Below are positions 32,606-35,902 of a DNA stretch of 35,902 nucleotides, piece by piece. Source of the stretch: Immundisolibacter sp. (GTDB taxonomy: Bacteria > Pseudomonadota > Gammaproteobacteria > Immundisolibacterales > Immundisolibacteraceae); contig NZ_JBFIII010000016.1 in the NCBI RefSeq assembly GCF_041601295.1, positions 1-35,902 of the forward strand, given 5' to 3'. Below the pieces are notes generated by a model. It had not been told where the DNA came from, did not search any database, and saw only the letters and a program-made list of their open reading frames with translations. A program made the position numbers and the translations under genes. Numbering within the stretch: the stretch's first letter is position 1; every line of letters begins with the position of its first letter.

Positions 32606-34369
32606 TTACAGGCGCTTGACATGCGCCACCAGCAGCGCCGAGCGACCTTCTTCCCGCACCGCTTTCACGCAACGGGCGATGGCTGCTGGCACGTCATCTG
32701 GATTGATCACGTCCTCGCCATGGCCGCCGGCCGCTTCGCACACTTTCTGGAACTGGTAGGACGGGTTCAGACGCGCCTGGAACTCGTCCGTGTCGCGCGA
32801 CACACCATCGGGATGGACCTTGATGGTGCATTCCTTGACCGCCGACCAACCGCCATTTTCAAGCACCACGGTGAAGATCGGCAGATTGTGCTCACGAGCC
32901 ACCTCGTAGGTGGAGCTGGGGTTGCCGAAGTAGAAGCTGCCGTCACCAGACATGTGCAGCACCATCGCATCCGGCCTGGCCAGCTTGACGCCCAGCGCCG
33001 CACCGGGACTGTAGCCCAGGCCGCCGCCACCCAGGCCCAGCACGGTGCCGGGCTTGGTGCGCAGGATCTGCATGCCGACCGAGGGCTCGTTCATCACCGC
33101 CTCACTGACCAGGACGTCATCCTCGCGCAGCACCTTGTTCAGCTCCGCGCATAGATAGCCTGGGTTGATCAGGCCCGGCGCGCCCTTGTCCTTGGCCAGG
33201 TTCTGGATGAAGACCACAGCCTCCTGACGCTGCTTGGCAAAGCCTTCCAGGCGTGCCTTGGCGCGAGCACGGTGGGCGTCGGTGAGCTTGTCCTTGATGA
33301 TTTCAATCAGGCGCGACAAGGCCAGGTAGCTGTCGGCCTGCACCTTCAGGTGGCCGGGGAAGCCCCACATCGGGATGTCGTTCTTGATCGGGTCGATGTC
33401 GATATGTGCCCAGAAGGTGTTCGGATTCGGATCGGCTTCCTTGGGCATCCATGGCAGGTCGGTATCGACCATCAGGCCAAAATCGACCTTCGGCAGATGT
33501 GGCTCGGACAGGTTGCCCAGGAATACCGGTGAGGCCTTGGAAATGTTCAGCACCTGCGGGTAGGACTCGATCACACCCATGCCAACCAGTTGGCCCAGTT
33601 CGTCCAGCAGAGCCGGGGTCTTGATGTTGCGCCCGGCAAAGCTGGTGATCAGCAGCGGGTATTCGGCCGCCAGCAGGCGGTCGGCAATCTGCATCAACGG
33701 AGCGTCATCAACGCCGGTGAATCGCAGCGGTCCATAGGCATCAACGGGGAACGAGGCAACCTGCTCCGGTTCCCAGGTCTGGGCCAGAATTTCGCGCGGC
33801 AGGGTCATGTAGACCGGACCAGGCGGGTCGCTTTCGGCCATGCTGAAGGCACGCCGAATGGCTTCCTTGACGATGATGCCGGTCGGCAGCTGGTACTCCC
33901 ACTTGACGTAATTACGCACGATACCCTTCATGTCGTAGGGATCCTGAATGAAGTGCACATAGGTGTCGCGGGTTCCGAGCAACTCGCCGCGAATGGTCAC
34001 CGGCGCGGTGCCGGCCATCAGTACCACGGGCACGCGCGAGCGAAACGCGTTATGCAAGCCCATTGCTGAATTAGCGGTGCCCGCATCCACGTGCACCAGC
34101 ACCGCTTGAGCCCGGCCGGTGGCGCGGTAGTAGCCGATGGCCATGTGCACGGCGGTGTTCTCGTGCGGGCACAGGATCACCTTGGGGTACTTGCGGCCTT
34201 CCTGGCGCCACTGGGCCATGGCTTCGATGATTGGTGCGTGATCGGTACCCATATTGGCAAACAGGTAGTCGACGCCAACCTCGTTCATCGCCTCCAGCCA
34301 GTACGAAGCAGTCATGTTCAGCGGTGATTGATCGCGCTTAGGTGCGATGGATTTGGCGGTAACGGACAT
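32606..34369 (-). CDS. Thiamine-diphosphate-dependent enzyme (acetolactate synthase/decarboxylase superfamily)
   Basis: 587 residues. The N-terminal PYR domain has 'DYLFANMGTDHAPIIEAM' and 'CPHENTAVHMAIGYYRATG', with E70 as the ThDP-activating Glu. The central domain reads 'PLLITSFAGRNIKTPALLDEL'. The C-terminal PP domain has GDGSFYFGN and, 26-28 residues later, 'ENGGW', the Mg/ThDP motif. AGGAG stands eight bases before the ATG. Family members decarboxylate 2-oxoacids or join them to aldehydes and ketones. True acetolactate synthase is unlikely because no small regulatory subunit follows and the gene sits 36 bases after an RHO beta gene. I infer a role in aromatic or side-chain catabolism but cannot name the substrate. 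Confidence 0.88.
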   Translation of the reverse strand: MSVTAKSIAPKRDQSPLNMTASYWLEAMNEVGVDYLFANMGTDHAPIIEAMAQWRQEGRKYPKVILCPHENTAVHMAIGYYRATGRAQAVLVHVDAGTANSAMGLHNAFRSRVPVVLMAGTAPVTIRGELLGTRDTYVHFIQDPYDMKGIVRNYVKWEYQLPTGIIVKEAIRRAFSMAESDPPGPVYMTLPREILAQTWEPEQVASFPVDAYGPLRFTGVDDAPLMQIADRLLAAEYPLLITSFAGRNIKTPALLDELGQLVGMGVIESYPQVLNISKASPVFLGNLSEPHLPKVDFGLMVDTDLPWMPKEADPNPNTFWAHIDIDPIKNDIPMWGFPGHLKVQADSYLALSRLIEIIKDKLTDAHRARAKARLEGFAKQRQEAVVFIQNLAKDKGAPGLINPGYLCAELNKVLREDDVLVSEAVMNEPSVGMQILRTKPGTVLGLGGGGLGYSPGAALGVKLARPDAMVLHMSGDGSFYFGNPSSTYEVAREHNLPIFTVVLENGGWSAVKECTIKVHPDGVSRDTDEFQARLNPSYQFQKVCEAAGGHGEDVINPDDVPAAIARCVKAVREEGRSALLVAHVKRL

Positions 34370-34405
34370 TGGTCGGGCTCCTGGGTAAATCGATTCGGCG
34401 ATTAA

Positions 34406-34909
34406 TTAAATATTGTAGATATCAAGCATGGTCGGCACGTAATCGTTTTTCAACACGATGTACTTGCGGGCGATTTTCCAGCCATCGGCGGTCTTGCGCA
34501 GGCTATGCCGGTAATCGCCAAAAAAAACTTCACTGGCGTTCAGCTTGTGGAAAAAGCAGTGCGCGGTCCAGGTGGACAGCACCGTCATGCTGTCCTCGGC
34601 CACGTCCTCGACCAGAATGTTATGCACCGTATGGGTGGTGCGCGGCATGGGCGTGCTGGCGATGGACTGCCCGGAGCGGATACGCCACACGCGGTCTTCC
34701 AGCCCGGCACGGGTCCCGTAGTAGATCAGCGAAATCTCACGCTTGGGATTGGCGGTGAGTTCATGCTCCCCCCTCCAGGCCGGTAGCCAGTACTCGCAGT
34801 CGTCGGTGAACAGGCCCAGCCACTCGTCCCAGCGCTGGGCATCGACGTACATGGCTTCTCGATACAGCACCTGGCTGGCTTCGGCCAGTGCCCTGACAAG
34901 ATCAGTCAC
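34406..34909 (-). CDS. Aromatic ring-hydroxylating dioxygenase, beta subunit
   Basis: 167 residues. 'VLYREAMYVDAQRWDEWLGLFTDDCEYWLPAW' (in parts), 'EISLIYYGTRAGLEDRVWRI' and the C-terminal 'DGWKIARKYIVLKNDYVP' mark an RHO beta subunit with the cystatin-like fold. It starts at GTG 34909 with AAGGGGA five bases upstream. It lies 42 bases after the alpha gene that enters from the right window edge and 36 bases before the ThDP enzyme gene, forming one operon. It could in principle also serve the beta-less NDO-type alpha. Confidence 0.92.
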   Translation of the reverse strand: MTDLVRALAEASQVLYREAMYVDAQRWDEWLGLFTDDCEYWLPAWRGEHELTANPKREISLIYYGTRAGLEDRVWRIRSGQSIASTPMPRTTHTVHNILVEDVAEDSMTVLSTWTAHCFFHKLNASEVFFGDYRHSLRKTADGWKIARKYIVLKNDYVPTMLDIYNI

Positions 34910-34951
34910 GGATATTCCCCTTGCAAATAAATGTGGTGATGCGGTTATGGC

Positions 34952-35902
34952 TCACAGCAGGCCGTCGGCTTCCAGCCCGTCCTTGATGAACTGCTTCCAG
35001 GCCCGGTAACCGCCGTAGTAAACGGTTTCGTCCCAGGCGCCCATGGCGCCCATGAAGCCGCTGTCGGGTTCAATACCTATCTCGCTCGATAGCGCATCGG
35101 GGCCGGTGTGGTAGCCGGTGATACCGCGGGCGGTGCCTTGCAGCCAGTCGAGCGTTTTGGCCTGGAAACCGAACTGGCAATCCTCGTAGGCGATGGTGTC
35201 GTCGGGTGTCGCCAGGCCCGAGGTGTTGAAAAAATCCTCGTACTGACGGATGCGGATTTCCCGCGCGGCATCGCTCTCGCCCTTGGCGCCCAGGCAGTAG
35301 ATGGTCATCTCGGTCTTGTCGACCGACAGCGGCCGGATGACCCGCATCTGCAGCGAGGCGTTCTCGGCGAACTGCACGTTCGGGTAGATGGTCAGGTTGC
35401 GCGTGGCGAGCATCCACTTGGCCTTGGTTTCACCGCAGCGGGCGACCGCCTCGTCCCTGTGCACGAACAGGCCACGTTCGCTCTCAAGCGGGTTGGTGGC
35501 GTAGATAACCGCGTGGCCGCGCGGAAAACAGGCGGTGCCGCCCTTGACCACGTCCATGACGTTGAAGTCGATGGATTTGACCTGCGTGTTGCGGCTCTCG
35601 CCGGCCTTGCGGCGGCTGACGATGTTCATGAAGCTCGGGTGGCAGGACGTCAGGTGATAGGCGTCGATGCAGTTCTCGACCTGCATCTTCCAATTGGCGT
35701 TGTAGGTATAGCTGGATACGCCGGGGATGGCCTCGATACCGTCCGGACCCTGGTCCCAGACCAGGTCCAGCATTTTCTTGGCATCGCCCAGGTGCTCATC
35801 AAGCGGTGGCACGTCGTCGGACAGGCTGGCAAACAAAAAACCCCGGTACTGACCGAATTTTACCTTCTTGAGATTGTGGTCCAGTTTGCTGAATGGCTCG
35901 GC
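34952..35902 (-). CDS. Aromatic ring-hydroxylating dioxygenase alpha subunit, C-terminal part (runs off window)
   Basis: 316 residues are visible and the frame is open to the window edge (the first visible residues are AEPFSKLDHNLKK, then GQYRGFLFASL). The catalytic domain shows 'NANWKMQVENCIDAYHLTSCH' in its short parts: the Asp, then two His ligands in DAYHLTSCH. The Rieske [2Fe-2S] domain lies beyond the edge. The motif style is nearer to benzoate/aromatic-acid or heteroaryl oxygenases than to the NDO-type gene at 30133. It is followed by its beta gene and the ThDP enzyme in the same direction. Length visible plus an expected Rieske domain of 110-130 residues gives the usual 430-450. Confidence 0.92.
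   Translation of the reverse strand, partial: AEPFSKLDHNLKKVKFGQYRGFLFASLSDDVPPLDEHLGDAKKMLDLVWDQGPDGIEAIPGVSSYTYNANWKMQVENCIDAYHLTSCHPSFMNIVSRRKAGESRNTQVKSIDFNVMDVVKGGTACFPRGHAVIYATNPLESERGLFVHRDEAVARCGETKAKWMLATRNLTIYPNVQFAENASLQMRVIRPLSVDKTEMTIYCLGAKGESDAAREIRIRQYEDFFNTSGLATPDDTIAYEDCQFGFQAKTLDWLQGTARGITGYHTGPDALSSEIGIEPDSGFMGAMGAWDETVYYGGYRAWKQFIKDGLEADGLL

Noticed and set aside
34370..34405. Thiamine riboswitch for the ThDP enzyme
   Set aside because: Only 36 bases separate it from the RHO beta gene, with no THI-box pattern.
1..35902. tRNA, rRNA or CRISPR arrays
   Set aside because: No cloverleaf with a GGTTCGA-type T arm outside coding sequence and no regularly spaced repeats were seen.

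Overview
The window looks like a high-GC gammaproteobacterial chromosome. The rph–rdgB pair divergent from yicC, the ypjD-type membrane protein, maf, ispH and the tkt-gap-pgk and etfBA sets are typical housekeeping neighbours. They are interleaved with ring-hydroxylating oxygenase (RHO) genes, extradiol dioxygenase and beta-oxidation genes, which suggests a degrader of aromatic, possibly polycyclic, compounds. An Immundisolibacter-like organism would fit, but that is a guess from gene content, not a match I could test.

Layout. (1) 1-2216: the 5' part of maf (minus), then a two-gene RHO alpha/beta operon (plus). (2) 2363-5567: ypjD, rdgB, rph and yicC. (3) 5778-15934: a surface-polysaccharide island with gmd and fcl (GDP-L-fucose), a Wzx-type flippase, a GT2 glycosyltransferase, a sugar C-methyltransferase coupled to a GMD-like reductase candidate, an FkbM-like gene and a GT4 glycosyltransferase. 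From about 10.1 to 14.8 kb base composition is clearly AT-richer than the rest, as expected for transferred O-antigen-type DNA. (4) 16022-27339: a long co-directional minus-strand stretch with a FadN-type beta-oxidation enzyme, ETF-ubiquinone oxidoreductase, etfB, etfA, tkt, gap, pgk, an SDR and a TusA-family protein. (5) 27605-29624: an AEC transporter and ispH, divergent. (6) 30133-35902: a second catabolic block with a naphthalene-dioxygenase-type alpha subunit lacking an adjacent beta (plus), convergent with a minus-strand set. That set is an RHO alpha (cut by the window edge), an RHO beta, a thiamine-diphosphate enzyme, a terminator and a type I extradiol dioxygenase.

How they work together. 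The RHOs would make cis-dihydrodiols from arenes, an SDR could re-aromatise them, the extradiol enzyme would open the ring, and CoA-linked products could feed FadN/ETF/ETF-QO into the quinone pool. No ferredoxin or reductase for the RHOs is present in the window. In the sugar island, GDP-mannose would be turned into GDP-4-keto-6-deoxymannose. One branch gives GDP-fucose; a second, predicted here, gives a C-methylated deoxyhexose.

Most notable: (a) two intergenic copies of a two-hairpin element with compensatory base changes, one of them inside a MITE-like inverted-repeat unit; (b) a GMD paralogue with its catalytic Glu replaced by Arg, overlapping a C-methyltransferase gene; (c) a ThDP enzyme embedded in an RHO operon.
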